Origin: Pirellulaceae bacterium | GTDB lineage: Bacteria > Planctomycetota > Planctomycetia > Pirellulales > Pirellulaceae | Direction: 5' to 3' | DNA length: 64,000 nucleotides | NCBI GenBank assembly: GCA_020852965.1 | Contig: JADYZV010000194.1 | Location: 41,109 to 105,108, forward strand | Shown: positions 18,167 to 26,903 of the stretch, one piece after another | Numbering within the stretch: the stretch's first letter is position 1 | Layout of the letters: each line of letters opens with the position of its first letter | Made by a program: the position numbers and the translations under genes | Notes under the pieces: model-generated | What the model was told of the DNA's origin: nothing | What the model saw: only the letters and a program-made list of their open reading frames with translations | Databases searched by the model: none

Positions 18167-18895
18167 ATGCCACTTCGCGATCATTTTCGTCCGCCGTTGA
18201 CTCGGACTTCGACTTACCAAGAAGTGCACGGTCAATGGCCCGCCGTTTTGGTACAGCAACTGGGACGACTGCTTCCTGGCAACTATGTCGCTGGGCCGCG
18301 CGTTCATGTGGGAGCACAAGTAGAAATCGATGTCGCGACTTTTGAACAAGATGCAACCTTTGCAAGGCGCGAAAGTACGAGTGGCGGGGTGGCTACTGAA
18401 GTTTGGACAGCTCCGCAACCGTCTCTGGAAATCCAGACCGCGCTGGGAGACTTCGATGAGTACGAGGTGCGTGTTTACGACGTACGAACCGAGCGACGCT
18501 TAGTTGCCGCGATCGAATTGATCCGTCCAGCCAATAAAGATCGCCCTGAGACTCGCAACCAATTTGTTGCCAAGTGTGCGGCCCTACTACGCAGCGGAGT
18601 TTGCGTGGTTCTGGTTGATGTTGTTACATCGAAGGACTTCAATTTGTACAGCGAACTACTGTCGTTGATTGGCGAACGAGACCCATCGCTCTCAGTGCCA
18701 CCTCCGGCTACCTACGCCGTTTCTTGTCGCTGGCATCCTCGCGGCGCTGACTATTGGCTGGAAACGTGGAACCACACTCTCCGCCTCGACCAACCACTTC
18801 CCGTCTTACCACTGTGGCTTACAGCCGATCTCGCCATCTCGCTAGATTTGGAATCAAGTTACGAGCAGACCTGTCGAGATCTACGAATTGCTTAG
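18167..18895 (+). CDS. DUF4058 family protein
   Basis: The 242-residue protein matches the DUF4058 family found mainly in planctomycetes and cyanobacteria. Landmarks are MPLRDHFRPP at the start, HGQWPAVLVQQL, LLPGNYVAGPRVHVG, VEIDVATFE, and the later VAAIELIRPANKDRPETR with the nuclease-like E-L-x-x-P-x-N-K pattern. The family has no established function, although this EL..P.NK pattern resembles Uma2/PD-(D/E)XK-like nuclease folds. An AGGAG lies 14 bases before the ATG, rather far. It has no signal peptide. Confidence 0.85.
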   Translation: MPLRDHFRPPLTRTSTYQEVHGQWPAVLVQQLGRLLPGNYVAGPRVHVGAQVEIDVATFEQDATFARRESTSGGVATEVWTAPQPSLEIQTALGDFDEYEVRVYDVRTERRLVAAIELIRPANKDRPETRNQFVAKCAALLRSGVCVVLVDVVTSKDFNLYSELLSLIGERDPSLSVPPPATYAVSCRWHPRGADYWLETWNHTLRLDQPLPVLPLWLTADLAISLDLESSYEQTCRDLRIA

Positions 18896-18904
18896 CACTC
18901 ACAA

Positions 18905-20083
18905 CTAACTGTGACTAAAACTCTCCCGATAGAGCTGTAAGAAGTCTTGTTGCGATAGTTTGCGAGGGTTGAATGTACCGGTCCACTGCGCGCACGCGTC
19001 TTCGGCAAGCTGTTCCAAGCTGTCGAGCGGAATGTTTAGCGCACCGAGCTCGGTTTCCAAACCGGCCAATGCAACTAAGTGTTGCACGAATAGGGCCAGT
19101 GATTCCGACGCTGACTCTGCCCCAGGGAGGCCACCGAACTGTTGTGCCCATGGGGTCGTCGTCATCTCGCGCCACAATTCCGCGTAGAGCTCAGCGACCT
19201 CTGTCGAGTTGAAGCGAATGACAGCGGGGAGCATAGCTCCGACGGCTTGGCCGTGTGTGATATCAAACCTGGCCGTCAGTGGATTTGCCAACGCGTGGGC
19301 CGCACCGAGCATACTGGTTTCAATGGCCAACCCCGAAAAGTAGGCACCCAATTGCACTTGCCCCCGTGCGTCGATGTCGTGTGGATGGCTCAGCACGCGC
19401 GGGAATCCCAAGCTGAGAAGTTGCCAAGCTTTGCGACTGTAACAGTTGCTCAGGGGACTGCGCTTGATCGTTACCTGCGTTTCGATTGCATGAGAAATAG
19501 CGTCGATCCCGGTCAGTGCGGTAACGCGTGACGGTTGAGTTAGGGTCAGTGTGGGATCGAGCAGCGCGATGCGACAGGCGGCGCGCGGGTCGCCGCAAGC
19601 CATTTTGACGTGCGACTCGACTTGACTGATCAGCGCAAAGGACTGAGCCTCGCTTCCCGTCCCGGAGGTGGTAGGGACGGCGATCAGCGGCAGCATGTCC
19701 GCCGTCGCCTTGCCAACTCCCCAATAGTCCTCCATGCGTCCTCCGCACGAGTAGAGGAAATTGATCCCTTTGGCGCAGTCCATCGAACTGCCACCACCAA
19801 TGGCGACCAGCAAGTCGGGGCGTTCTGCTTGAGCAACTTGCACCCCCGCGTCGACGTCGTCCGTGGTGGGGTTTTCATGGACACCATGAAACGACGAAAC
19901 CCGCAAGCCCGCTTGTGTTAGACTATTCACACCATGTTGGAAATGTCCCGCAGAAACAACTCCAGGATCGCTCACGACTAGAACGCGTGTGGCACCTAGC
20001 TCGGCGGCCAACTCCCCCAAGCGATCGACCGAATTTTGTCCAAAAATCAAGCGCGTGCGCTGCAAAAAATCGATACTATCCAT
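18905..20083 (-). CDS. Iron-containing (group III) alcohol dehydrogenase
   Basis: The 392-residue protein starts at the ATG at 20083 (MDSIDFLQRTRLIFG); the frame extends 18 codons upstream without homology. It shows the NAD-binding region VAIGGGSSMDCAKG, PTTSGTGSEAQSFALIS, and the metal-binding signature GIDAISHAIE plus GAAHALANPL and FDITHGQAVG, which supply the Asp and three His ligands. The family oxidises or reduces alcohols, lactaldehyde, 1,3-propanediol or hydroxy acids with NAD(P). The substrate cannot be inferred. It is divergent from the DHDPS-family gene, with a 184-base shared control region. Confidence 0.92.
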   Translation of the reverse strand: MDSIDFLQRTRLIFGQNSVDRLGELAAELGATRVLVVSDPGVVSAGHFQHGVNSLTQAGLRVSSFHGVHENPTTDDVDAGVQVAQAERPDLLVAIGGGSSMDCAKGINFLYSCGGRMEDYWGVGKATADMLPLIAVPTTSGTGSEAQSFALISQVESHVKMACGDPRAACRIALLDPTLTLTQPSRVTALTGIDAISHAIETQVTIKRSPLSNCYSRKAWQLLSLGFPRVLSHPHDIDARGQVQLGAYFSGLAIETSMLGAAHALANPLTARFDITHGQAVGAMLPAVIRFNSTEVAELYAELWREMTTTPWAQQFGGLPGAESASESLALFVQHLVALAGLETELGALNIPLDSLEQLAEDACAQWTGTFNPRKLSQQDFLQLYRESFSHS

Positions 20084-20267
20084 TAAGCCTGTCTTCAGGA
20101 GGGAAAGAAGAAATTGCGGTGGGCCGATGCAATTCACCGGTGTAATTCATCGCTCGGTTGTGGTGGGTGGCTGCCATTCTACCGCAAAGCGTCCTTTCGA
20201 GTCCCCGTGGAAGGGACTAAAATTAACACCCAATCCAGCCTTCGATTCCTACCTAAAGCAACGGTTC

Positions 20268-21167
20268 ATGGATAAACATGCAGTAATTCCAGCCCGATTG
20301 GCTGCCAGCGTAATTGCGGTACCACCGTTGGCCCGCGATTCGCAATTGAAAATCGACGTAGCCGAAAATCGAAAACTGGTAAAACACATCGAGGCGGGTG
20401 GAATTACCACACTATTGTACGGCGGCAACGCCGTGTTGTATCACCTGCGCCCGAGCGAGTATGCGCGTTTATTGAGCATGTTGGTCGAGATCGCTGGGGA
20501 GCAAACGCTAGTTATCCCGTCGGTCGGGCCCGCTTTCGGGACGATGATGGATCAAGCTCAAGTACTAGCCGATTTCGATTTTCCGACCGTAATGATCTTG
20601 CCGCAGAAAGAGGTCGCTGACGCGCAGGGCATTGCTTCTGGAATCCGCCGCTTTGTCGATGCGTACGGCAAGCCGATTGTGTTGTATCTCAAGCACGATC
20701 GCTGGCTGCCGCCGGAATTGGTGGCCAAGCTATATGAAAGCGGTTTGTTGAGTTGGGTCAAATATGCAGTGGTGCGCGACGATCCTGCGCGTGATGACTA
20801 CCTGCGTGAATTGTTGGCAGTCGTCCCAAGTGAGATTGTCGTTAGTGGTATCGGCGAACAACCGGCCATCGTCCACCTGCGCGATTTTGAAATCGGTAGC
20901 TTTACCAGCGGTTGCGTGTGCGTGCGGCCTGACCGTTCGCAGCAGATGTTGACTTCGATTCAGGCAGGCGATTTCGAACTGGCTGAAAAGATTCGCGGCG
21001 AGTTTTTCAAATTAGAGAATTTGCGAAATGCGATCCATCCGATTCGGGTTCTACATCGCGCTATTGAATTGGCAGGCATCGCCAACACGGGTCCGATGCT
21101 ACCGATGTTGGGAGAGCTATCGCCCGACCAAACCACTCAAGTGGCAGCTGCCGTCAGATCCCTGTGA
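20268..21167 (+). CDS. Dihydrodipicolinate synthase/N-acetylneuraminate lyase family aldolase
   Basis: The 299-residue TIM-barrel protein is given the ATG at 20268; the frame is open further upstream but reads into the neighbour's control region. GGITTLLYGGNAVLYHL near residue 45 resembles the substrate-carboxylate loop of the family, Tyr140 (VLYLKHD) corresponds to the catalytic tyrosine, and Lys165 (WVKYAVVRDD) to the Schiff-base lysine. Members catalyse pyruvate aldol condensation or cleavage, for example in lysine synthesis or sugar-acid breakdown. This copy differs from standard DapA around the GGTTGE motif, so a catabolic lyase is more probable. It diverges from an alcohol dehydrogenase, a possible pathway partner. 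Confidence 0.82.
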   Translation: MDKHAVIPARLAASVIAVPPLARDSQLKIDVAENRKLVKHIEAGGITTLLYGGNAVLYHLRPSEYARLLSMLVEIAGEQTLVIPSVGPAFGTMMDQAQVLADFDFPTVMILPQKEVADAQGIASGIRRFVDAYGKPIVLYLKHDRWLPPELVAKLYESGLLSWVKYAVVRDDPARDDYLRELLAVVPSEIVVSGIGEQPAIVHLRDFEIGSFTSGCVCVRPDRSQQMLTSIQAGDFELAEKIRGEFFKLENLRNAIHPIRVLHRAIELAGIANTGPMLPMLGELSPDQTTQVAAAVRSL

Positions 21168-21293
21168 GCGTGTCTCATGGGTGAATCAGTTTTGTAGGTA
21201 GACCCCTGTGAGCTTGCCTCATGGGTGAATCAGTTTTGTAAGTAGACCCCCGTGAGCTTGCCTCATGGGTGAATCAGTTTTGTAGATAGTCGA
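21162..21293 (+). repeat. Three tandem 44-bp units of repeat family 3
   Basis: Three direct copies with period 44 start at 21162, 21206 and 21250. Each contains GTGAGC(T/G)TG(C/T)CTCATG and GGTGAATCAGTTTTGT. The first overlaps the stop codon of the aldolase gene. The same family occurs at 24060-24113 and, inverted, in the 85-bp array at 30845. Confidence 0.85.
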
Positions 21294-21450
21294 CGTTTCA
21301 CCAACGCGATTCGCAAACGTTCGCGGTAAACGCGGGAACTGAGACATGGATACAACCTTTGTCTCACCGGCTGGCTACATCGACATGTGTCCCCCAAACA
21401 ATTGGGGGCAATTGTTCTGCAATGCAATCGAGCGAGAACGGTTACCAGGA

Positions 21451-24003
21451 ATGAGTACGGTAGAAGTCACCGCCGCAGAGACGATGATTCGCATCGAAGG
21501 GGCGCGGACCCATAACCTGAAGAATGTTTCACTCGATATCGCCCACAATGCGTTGACGGTACTGACGGGTGTCAGCGGCAGTGGCAAAAGCTCGCTGGCA
21601 TTCGACACACTCTACGCGGAAGGTCAACGACAGTATATCGCCAGTTTGTCGACCTACGCGCGACAATTCCTCAATCAAATGCAACGTCCAGAAGTGGACA
21701 GCATCGAGGGTCTGCAGCCGACGTTGTGCATCGATCAACGAGCTGGTTTGGCCAATCCACGCAGTACCGTGGCCACCGTCGCCGAGATCTATGACTACCT
21801 GCGATTGTTGATGGCTCGCGTCGGTACGCCTAGCTGTACGGTTTGCGACAAACCAATTCTACAGCAGTCACCGCAACAAATCCTAGAGGCGTTGATGCAG
21901 CTTCCCGAAGGGACCAAGCTGGTCCTGATGGCACCGGTGGTGCGCGGTCGTAAAGGGGCGCAGCGTGACGCGCTGCACGCGATTCGCAAAGCGGGCTTGG
22001 TGCGAGCGCGAGTCGACGGTGAACTGCTCGAGTTGGATTCGATTCCCGATTTAGCCGTACGCAAGAACCACACGATTGAAGCGGTCGTCGATAAGATCGT
22101 CATTCGTCCTGGAGCGGAAGCGCGCATCGCCGAGTCGCTGAGGCTGGCATTGCGGCTGGCCGAAGGTCTGGCCTCGGTCAGCTATTTGACTCCGGAATTG
22201 GCAGACCAAGCTAAAGGCAATGTGTGGACCGAAGAGTTTTTTAGCACGCTCTACGCTTGCCCCGACTGTGGAGTGAGTTTCGAAGAGATCGAGCCGCGCA
22301 CCTTCAGCTTCAATAGTCCATACGGTGCCTGTCCTGCCTGCGAAGGGCAAGCGACCGATTCATCCACCTGTACGCAATGCGGCGGGGCGCGTTTGCGTCC
22401 CGAAGCGCTATCGGTACGCTTGGCGGGAAAGAACATTTACGAAATCTGCTCTCAATCGATCCAGGCATCACTGGAATGGTTCGAAGCGTTACCGGTATCC
22501 AGCGACCAACAACCCATCGCCAAGCCAATTATTGTTGAAATGCTGCACCGACTGCGGTTCTTGGTCAAGGTCGGTGTGGGCTATCTGTCGCTGTCGCGCG
22601 GTGCCGATTCGCTTAGCGGTGGTGAATTGCAACGCGTGCGTTTGGCGACGTGCATCGGCAGCGGACTCGTCGGCGTGTGCTATATCCTCGACGAACCCTC
22701 AATCGGCTTGCATCAACGCGATAACGATCGCCTGATCGCTTCCCTACGCGATTTACAACAACAGGGCAACACGGTCATCGTCGTCGAGCACGACGAAGCC
22801 ATGATGCGCCACGCCGATCGTTTGGTCGACATTGGTCCGGGAGCCGGCAATCAAGGTGGCGAGATTGTAGCCGACGGCACACCGGCAGAGGTCGAACAAC
22901 ACTCGACCAGCCTTACTGCGGCCTACTTGCGCGGCGACCGACAAGTAGTGCAGGCCGGCCCGCGACGAGCGCGGCAGAAAAAGCAGATCTTGAAACTGCA
23001 AGGGGCCTCGCTGCACAATTTGAAAGACCTTTCGCTTGAAATTCCACTCGGGTTGTTGGTCGGCATCACTGGGGTCAGCGGCAGTGGCAAGAGCTCATTG
23101 ATTGGCCAGACCCTGGTCCCAGCGCTGGCGCGAGCGCTCGGTCAAGACTCATCCGATGTTCGACGGCGATCTTCCGTGGAGGACAAACAAGTTCGCACGG
23201 CTGGGCCGTATCGCTCGCTCGCAGGACACAAGCTGGTAGACAAGTTGATCGAGATCACGCAGACGCCCATTGGCCGCACGCCCCGCAGCACGCCAGCGAC
23301 CTACTGTGGTGTCTTCGACCTGATCCGCGTCGTTTGGGCCTCGTCACGGACTGCCAAACAACGCGGCTATTCCTCCAGCCGTTTCAGTTTCAACGCAGGG
23401 GCGGGACGCTGCGTACAGTGCCAGGGACAGGGGCAAGAGAAGATCGAAATGAATTTCCTGCCCGACCTGTTCGTAACCTGTTCAGTCTGCAATGGATCGC
23501 GCTACAATCGACAAACGCTTCAGGTTCGCTATCGCGAAAAATCGATCGCGGATATTCTGGAGATGAGCGTCAGCGAGGCGCTCGTATTCTTCGAGAACTT
23601 TAGCAAGATCCAGCGCTTGCTCAGTAGCTTGGAACAAGTCGGCTTGGGCTATCTGTGTTTGGGCCAAAGCTCCAACACGCTTAGCGGTGGTGAGGCGCAA
23701 CGCATTAAGCTGGCAACCGAGTTGGCGCGGCCCGAAACGGGCAGAACGATCTACTTCTTGGACGAACCGACGACGGGATTACATTTCGAAGATGTGCGAC
23801 GATTGATCGGCGTGCTCAATGGGTTAGTCGATCGAGGCAATACGGTAATCGTCATTGAGCACAATCTGGACGTCGTACGCTCGTGCGATTGGCTGGTCGA
23901 TTTGGGGCCCGGCGGCGGCGCTGCCGGTGGTGAGATTGTAGCCTGCGGCACACCGGAACAAGTCGCGTGTGAGCCAGCGAGTCTGACCGGACAATACCTG
24001 TAG
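21451..24003 (+). CDS. uvrA: UvrA-family excinuclease ATPase, compact form
   Basis: UvrA recognises DNA damage with UvrB in nucleotide excision repair. The product has 850 residues from the ATG at 21451, against about 940-960 for standard UvrA; a longer frame starts at 21346 and another ATG lies at 21484. Walker A motifs are at residues 40-47 and 541-548 (both GVSGSGKSS), and both ABC signatures are intact (SLSGGELQR, TLSGGEAQR). The UvrB-binding domain region is present after CTVCDKP. Zinc-binding pairs are visible (CPDC/CPAC, CTQC, CVQC/CSVC). The main difference is a missing block of roughly 80-90 residues between GACPACEGQ and CTQCGG, where E. coli UvrA has a long stretch. It is either a compact UvrA or a paralogue. 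Confidence 0.9.
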   Translation: MSTVEVTAAETMIRIEGARTHNLKNVSLDIAHNALTVLTGVSGSGKSSLAFDTLYAEGQRQYIASLSTYARQFLNQMQRPEVDSIEGLQPTLCIDQRAGLANPRSTVATVAEIYDYLRLLMARVGTPSCTVCDKPILQQSPQQILEALMQLPEGTKLVLMAPVVRGRKGAQRDALHAIRKAGLVRARVDGELLELDSIPDLAVRKNHTIEAVVDKIVIRPGAEARIAESLRLALRLAEGLASVSYLTPELADQAKGNVWTEEFFSTLYACPDCGVSFEEIEPRTFSFNSPYGACPACEGQATDSSTCTQCGGARLRPEALSVRLAGKNIYEICSQSIQASLEWFEALPVSSDQQPIAKPIIVEMLHRLRFLVKVGVGYLSLSRGADSLSGGELQRVRLATCIGSGLVGVCYILDEPSIGLHQRDNDRLIASLRDLQQQGNTVIVVEHDEAMMRHADRLVDIGPGAGNQGGEIVADGTPAEVEQHSTSLTAAYLRGDRQVVQAGPRRARQKKQILKLQGASLHNLKDLSLEIPLGLLVGITGVSGSGKSSLIGQTLVPALARALGQDSSDVRRRSSVEDKQVRTAGPYRSLAGHKLVDKLIEITQTPIGRTPRSTPATYCGVFDLIRVVWASSRTAKQRGYSSSRFSFNAGAGRCVQCQGQGQEKIEMNFLPDLFVTCSVCNGSRYNRQTLQVRYREKSIADILEMSVSEALVFFENFSKIQRLLSSLEQVGLGYLCLGQSSNTLSGGEAQRIKLATELARPETGRTIYFLDEPTTGLHFEDVRRLIGVLNGLVDRGNTVIVIEHNLDVVRSCDWLVDLGPGGGAAGGEIVACGTPEQVACEPASLTGQYL

Positions 24004-24059
24004 CCACCGTACTCATAGCCACCATCGCCAAGCGGTGGACCTCTACTTTTTTCAGCCCC

Positions 24060-24389
24060 CTGCGAGCTTGCTCTCAGACCCCTGCGAGCTTGCTCGCGGG
24101 TGAAGGAGTTTTCAAGTTAGCTGCGCACGATCCCAACGCACTCGGCCTCCCATCGAATTGCCGCTTCAAGCGGCAATTCGATGGGAGGCCGAGATGGATA
24201 TGGCGAAAGCAGCGACGGCTAGCTCGTAAAACTTGGCTCATGCCAGACAAGCTGGCATGGGGCCGATGCATCTAAACTTACGGTGAATTAATTGGCTGGA
24301 AGACGGCTAGCTCGTAAGACTTGGCTCATGCCAGACAAATTGGCATGGGGCCGATGCATCTAAAATTACGGAGAATTAATTGGCTGGAA
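24060..24389. repeat. Intergenic repeat cluster: family 3 copies and tandem family 4 units
   Basis: Between uvrA (+) and the anti-sigma gene (-), the gap of about 430 bases holds two family 3 pieces at 24060-24113 (CCCCTGCGAGCTTGCTC twice) and two tandem 88-bp units of family 4 (24214-24301 and 24302-24389) with hairpin TGCCAGACAAGCTGGCA followed by TGGGGCCGATGC. The perfect palindrome at 24141-24193 lies between them. Confidence 0.8.
24141..24193. repeat. Perfect 53-bp palindrome (26-bp arms, one-base centre)
   Basis: The arm from 24141 to 24166 is exactly complementary to 24168-24193, with a single C at the centre. It begins CTCGGCCTCCCATCGAATTG and returns through the same bases. No T-run follows on either strand, so it is not a standard terminator, although it lies between two convergent genes. 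Confidence 0.9.
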
Positions 24390-24437
24390 GCCTACGCCAC
24401 GGTAAGATGCGATCGGCAATCGTTTGGGCGCTGACTA

Positions 24438-24863
24438 TTATTGTGGGCTGCGATGTTTGATCATGGTGACTTCGTTGCCACACTTGTTGTAGGTGACTTC
24501 ATTCATCATTTCGATGATTAGCATTACGCCACGACCGTTGGGGCATTCGAGATGATCGTCGTCGCGTGGATCGGGGAGTTTGTCGGGACAAAATCCCTCC
24601 CCTTGATCACAAAAACGCATGTAGACGGTTTGAGGCGAGACGCGAAATTCGATCTCGACCGACTTGTCCGCCGCCTGTTTGTTGCCATGCGTAACGGCAT
24701 TGACCATGGCTTCTTCGGCGGCCATTTGAATGTGAAATGCATCGCGACCTTCCCAGCGCGAGTCCGTCATGGCAGACATCAGTTGCTCGATTGCGTTATG
24801 TCCCGCGTCGACGTTGCTGGGGATCCGTTCATGCAGTTTCCAGACCCATGCAGGCTCGACCAT
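24438..24863 (-). CDS. RsbW/SpoIIAB-type anti-sigma factor serine kinase
   Basis: The 141-residue protein is a GHKL-fold ATPase of the anti-sigma kinase group. The N-box EEAMVNAVTHGN is at residues 50-61, followed by the D-x-G-x-G-like box (CDQGEGFCPDKLPDP) and the NGRGVMLIIEMMNEV ATP-lid segment. AGGAG precedes the ATG by six bases. Such proteins bind a sigma factor or phosphorylate a STAS-domain antagonist. The STAS gene lies just upstream on the same strand, 47 bases away, so they form a partner-switch pair. No sigma factor gene or PP2C phosphatase is next to them. Confidence 0.9.
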   Translation of the reverse strand: MVEPAWVWKLHERIPSNVDAGHNAIEQLMSAMTDSRWEGRDAFHIQMAAEEAMVNAVTHGNKQAADKSVEIEFRVSPQTVYMRFCDQGEGFCPDKLPDPRDDDHLECPNGRGVMLIIEMMNEVTYNKCGNEVTMIKHRSPQ

Positions 24864-24910
24864 TCGCTGCTCCTATACTATGACCGATTGGAGAGAGTGG
24901 ACTGGGGATA

Positions 24911-25276
24911 CTACAGAGGGACACCGAATGCTTTGAGAGCATCGGCTTCGCTCTTACGAATGTCGAAGACTCGGGTAAGTCGGGTGATGGTAAAGACCTC
25001 CAAGATCTCCGCCTTGAGATTGCACAGTCGCAGAACTCCGCCGACCTGCTTGACTTTTTTGTCCATCAAGATCAGCTTGTTCAGAGCGGCGGAGGAGAGG
25101 AAATCCACCCCTTCGAAGTTCAACAAGACGTGCTTCATGTGATCGTCATCGACCAGAGAAAGCATTTCGGCACCCATCTCTTCGATGCTACCGCTATCGA
25201 CGATCTTCTTGTCGGAAAAACGTACTGTGGCCAATTCACCTATTTTGGTAACTGCCAAGCGGCGTCTATCTGTCAT
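24911..25276 (-). CDS. STAS-domain anti-sigma factor antagonist
   Basis: The 121-residue protein starts at ATG 25276, which has AGGTGA upstream; a GTG three codons earlier is possible. It is a single STAS domain. The conserved phosphorylation loop reads FEGVDFLSSAALNKLI, with Ser61 or Ser62 as the site that the kinase would modify. In partner switching, the unphosphorylated antagonist binds the anti-sigma kinase and frees its target. It precedes the RsbW-like gene in the same operon. Confidence 0.9.
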   Translation of the reverse strand: MTDRRRLAVTKIGELATVRFSDKKIVDSGSIEEMGAEMLSLVDDDHMKHVLLNFEGVDFLSSAALNKLILMDKKVKQVGGVLRLCNLKAEILEVFTITRLTRVFDIRKSEADALKAFGVPL

Positions 25277-25387
25277 TGGGTTCACCTGTTAGAGTCAACA
25301 ATTGGAGGCAACTATTTGTATGCTAAGCAAATCTCGATACGCTAGCAAGACACTAGCGAGCGCTTGCGAGACGGAAAGGAACAGGTA

Positions 25388-25636
25388 ATGCATTCGATTG
25401 ACGTACTTGAGGAAGCTATCGAACTTGCCGAGTCTTCCGGTTTTGAGGTTCGCCGAGAATTCTTGGGAGAGTCGACTGGCGGGGCTTGTCGCATCGCGGG
25501 CCAGTGGCTGTTGTTCGTCGATCTGTCGCTACCCACCGGAGAACAGTTAGAGCAGGTAGTTAGCGGGCTTCGTTCCAGCGGAGTGGTAACCCCGCGACCA
25601 AGCACCTCTGCCGCCTTGCGCTCGCTGCTCGGCTAG
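25388..25636 (+). CDS. Small conserved hypothetical protein (82 aa)
   Basis: The ATG at 25388 is preceded by AAGGAACAGGTA. The 82-residue product contains a VRREFLGESTGGACRIAGQW stretch followed by LFVDLSLPTGEQLEQVV and a C-terminal serine- and arginine-containing tail. No domain is recognised; the start of the sequence, IDVLEEAIELAESSGFEVR, would form a helix and the rest a small alpha/beta unit. It is divergent from the STAS/anti-sigma pair with only about 110 bases between, and may share control with it. It has no signal peptide. Confidence 0.6.
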   Translation: MHSIDVLEEAIELAESSGFEVRREFLGESTGGACRIAGQWLLFVDLSLPTGEQLEQVVSGLRSSGVVTPRPSTSAALRSLLG

Positions 25637-25667
25637 TGGGCGTTCCAATTCACACTTTCGGTAGACC

Positions 25668-25730
25668 GTAGTGGGCGAGGTTACGAGTCACTTTGAATGG
25701 TTAACCGTTAGGGACTCGTAACCACGTCCA
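25668..25730. repeat. Inverted pair of repeat family 2
   Basis: GTGGGCGAGGTTACGAGT (25671-25688) and its inverse, GGGACTCGTAACCACGTCC (25711-25729), form a hairpin with a short spacer. The same family lies at 1821, at 39402-39504, and in partial form at about 10303 and 10372. Confidence 0.75.
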
Positions 25731-25798
25731 TAATCTAGAATTGATGACAGGCTGACCACAATTGCTTCGTTGGTGCCAGTGCGCCTTCGAAAAGATAC

Positions 25799-25832
25799 GA
25801 AAAAAGGTCGCAACGGCGTGAACGTTGCGACC
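25799..25832 (-). terminator. Rho-independent terminator of the PEP-CTERM gene
   Basis: Stem GGTCGCAACG (25806-25815) pairs with CGTTGCGACC (25823-25832) over a seven-base loop. Read on the minus strand it is followed by six T (25799-25805), 38 bases after the stop codon of the PEP-CTERM gene. Confidence 0.88.
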
Positions 25833-25869
25833 TCAATTGTTTTTCAGTAAACTGTCGAGAGACATTTTT

Positions 25870-26577
25870 TTAGCGTACGCGGCGGCGGCGAACGAAGGCA
25901 CCTGCTGTGGCGAACAGGCCGAGGAACGCCAACGACGTAGGCTCAGGAACGGCTGTAATCCTGACCGTGAAACTCTTTAGCACTAGAGGAGCTCCTGCAG
26001 CGTTGTCAAAGATATTTAGAGTATAGTTGCCGGATCCCGTTGCACCAAGGAAAGCATCCAGCGATGAATTAGGAGCTGGTGTTTGATCATAATTGGTGGC
26101 CGGCTTGTATGTCCCAGCAGCAATCTTGTTACGAGTAGTAAGATTGTTGACCGCCGTGGGTGCCGATTGCTTGAAAATTATAGTACCGTCAAAGCCTGGG
26201 TCAAAACTATCTCCAGAAGAGAAGCTCCCAGTGAGGGGAAATGGTGTGCCGGCACTGATCAAGCGAACTGCGGGACCAATTTCCGGTTTAGAAATCGAGA
26301 ATGAAATCTCGTTGTACTTCGGCGACGCGGTGCCCGGATTAATTGACAATTTCGAGAAGGAGATCTCGACTTCGATATCCAAGATGGCTGAGCTGCCGGG
26401 GAACAACCCAGGATCGAAGTTTACTACTCGCGCTGCAGGGCTGCCGGAGTTGTTATCGAATGACTCAGAACCGCCAGGAGCATTATAGGTTTTTTCAAAC
26501 ACCATATCGGCTCGACTATTGGCGGCGAAAGCCGCGAAGGCTAATAGGATTGCTAGGGGTACAACAATTTTTCGCAT
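25870..26577 (-). CDS. Exported protein with PEP-CTERM sorting signal
   Basis: The 235-residue protein has a signal peptide (MRKIVVPLAILLAFAAFA then ANSRADM) and a typical C-terminal PEP-CTERM tail: VPEPTSLAFLGLFATAGAF followed by RRRRV. The exosortase/PEP-CTERM system is known to sort proteins to the cell surface in several Gram-negative groups. The body (about 30-205) is rich in Ser, Gly, Asn and Asp with beta-strand periodicity and ends in a segment similar to P/Homo B-type or LamG-like surface modules (GSGNYTLNIFDNAAG), with no catalytic motif visible. A good terminator follows. No exosortase gene is in the window. Confidence 0.88.
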   Translation of the reverse strand: MRKIVVPLAILLAFAAFAANSRADMVFEKTYNAPGGSESFDNNSGSPAARVVNFDPGLFPGSSAILDIEVEISFSKLSINPGTASPKYNEISFSISKPEIGPAVRLISAGTPFPLTGSFSSGDSFDPGFDGTIIFKQSAPTAVNNLTTRNKIAAGTYKPATNYDQTPAPNSSLDAFLGATGSGNYTLNIFDNAAGAPLVLKSFTVRITAVPEPTSLAFLGLFATAGAFVRRRRVR

Positions 26578-26903
26578 CGATTTCACGCCTTGCGAGGGGA
26601 CTGGTTTCACTAAAATGACACCTTCTCATACTAGCTAAGCTTTGCGCCGTTGCAAGTTCCCGGAACGGAAAATTGGGAATTTTCTGCCCAGTTTGACTTT
26701 CCACTGAGAAATTGACGTCGAGTTTGCTCAAATGAGTACTTTCAGCGTTTGACTTTCGCTCTCTTGCACTACCTCTACTGGCGACCGTGTGGTCTCCCGC
26801 AGGTGTCACAAAATACTTGCATAGAGCGCCGTGCCAAGCTACATTGGAACTGCTGTTAACTCCTTGCCGATTGAAAACCCTCTATATCTAAAGGCCTGTA
26901 CAC

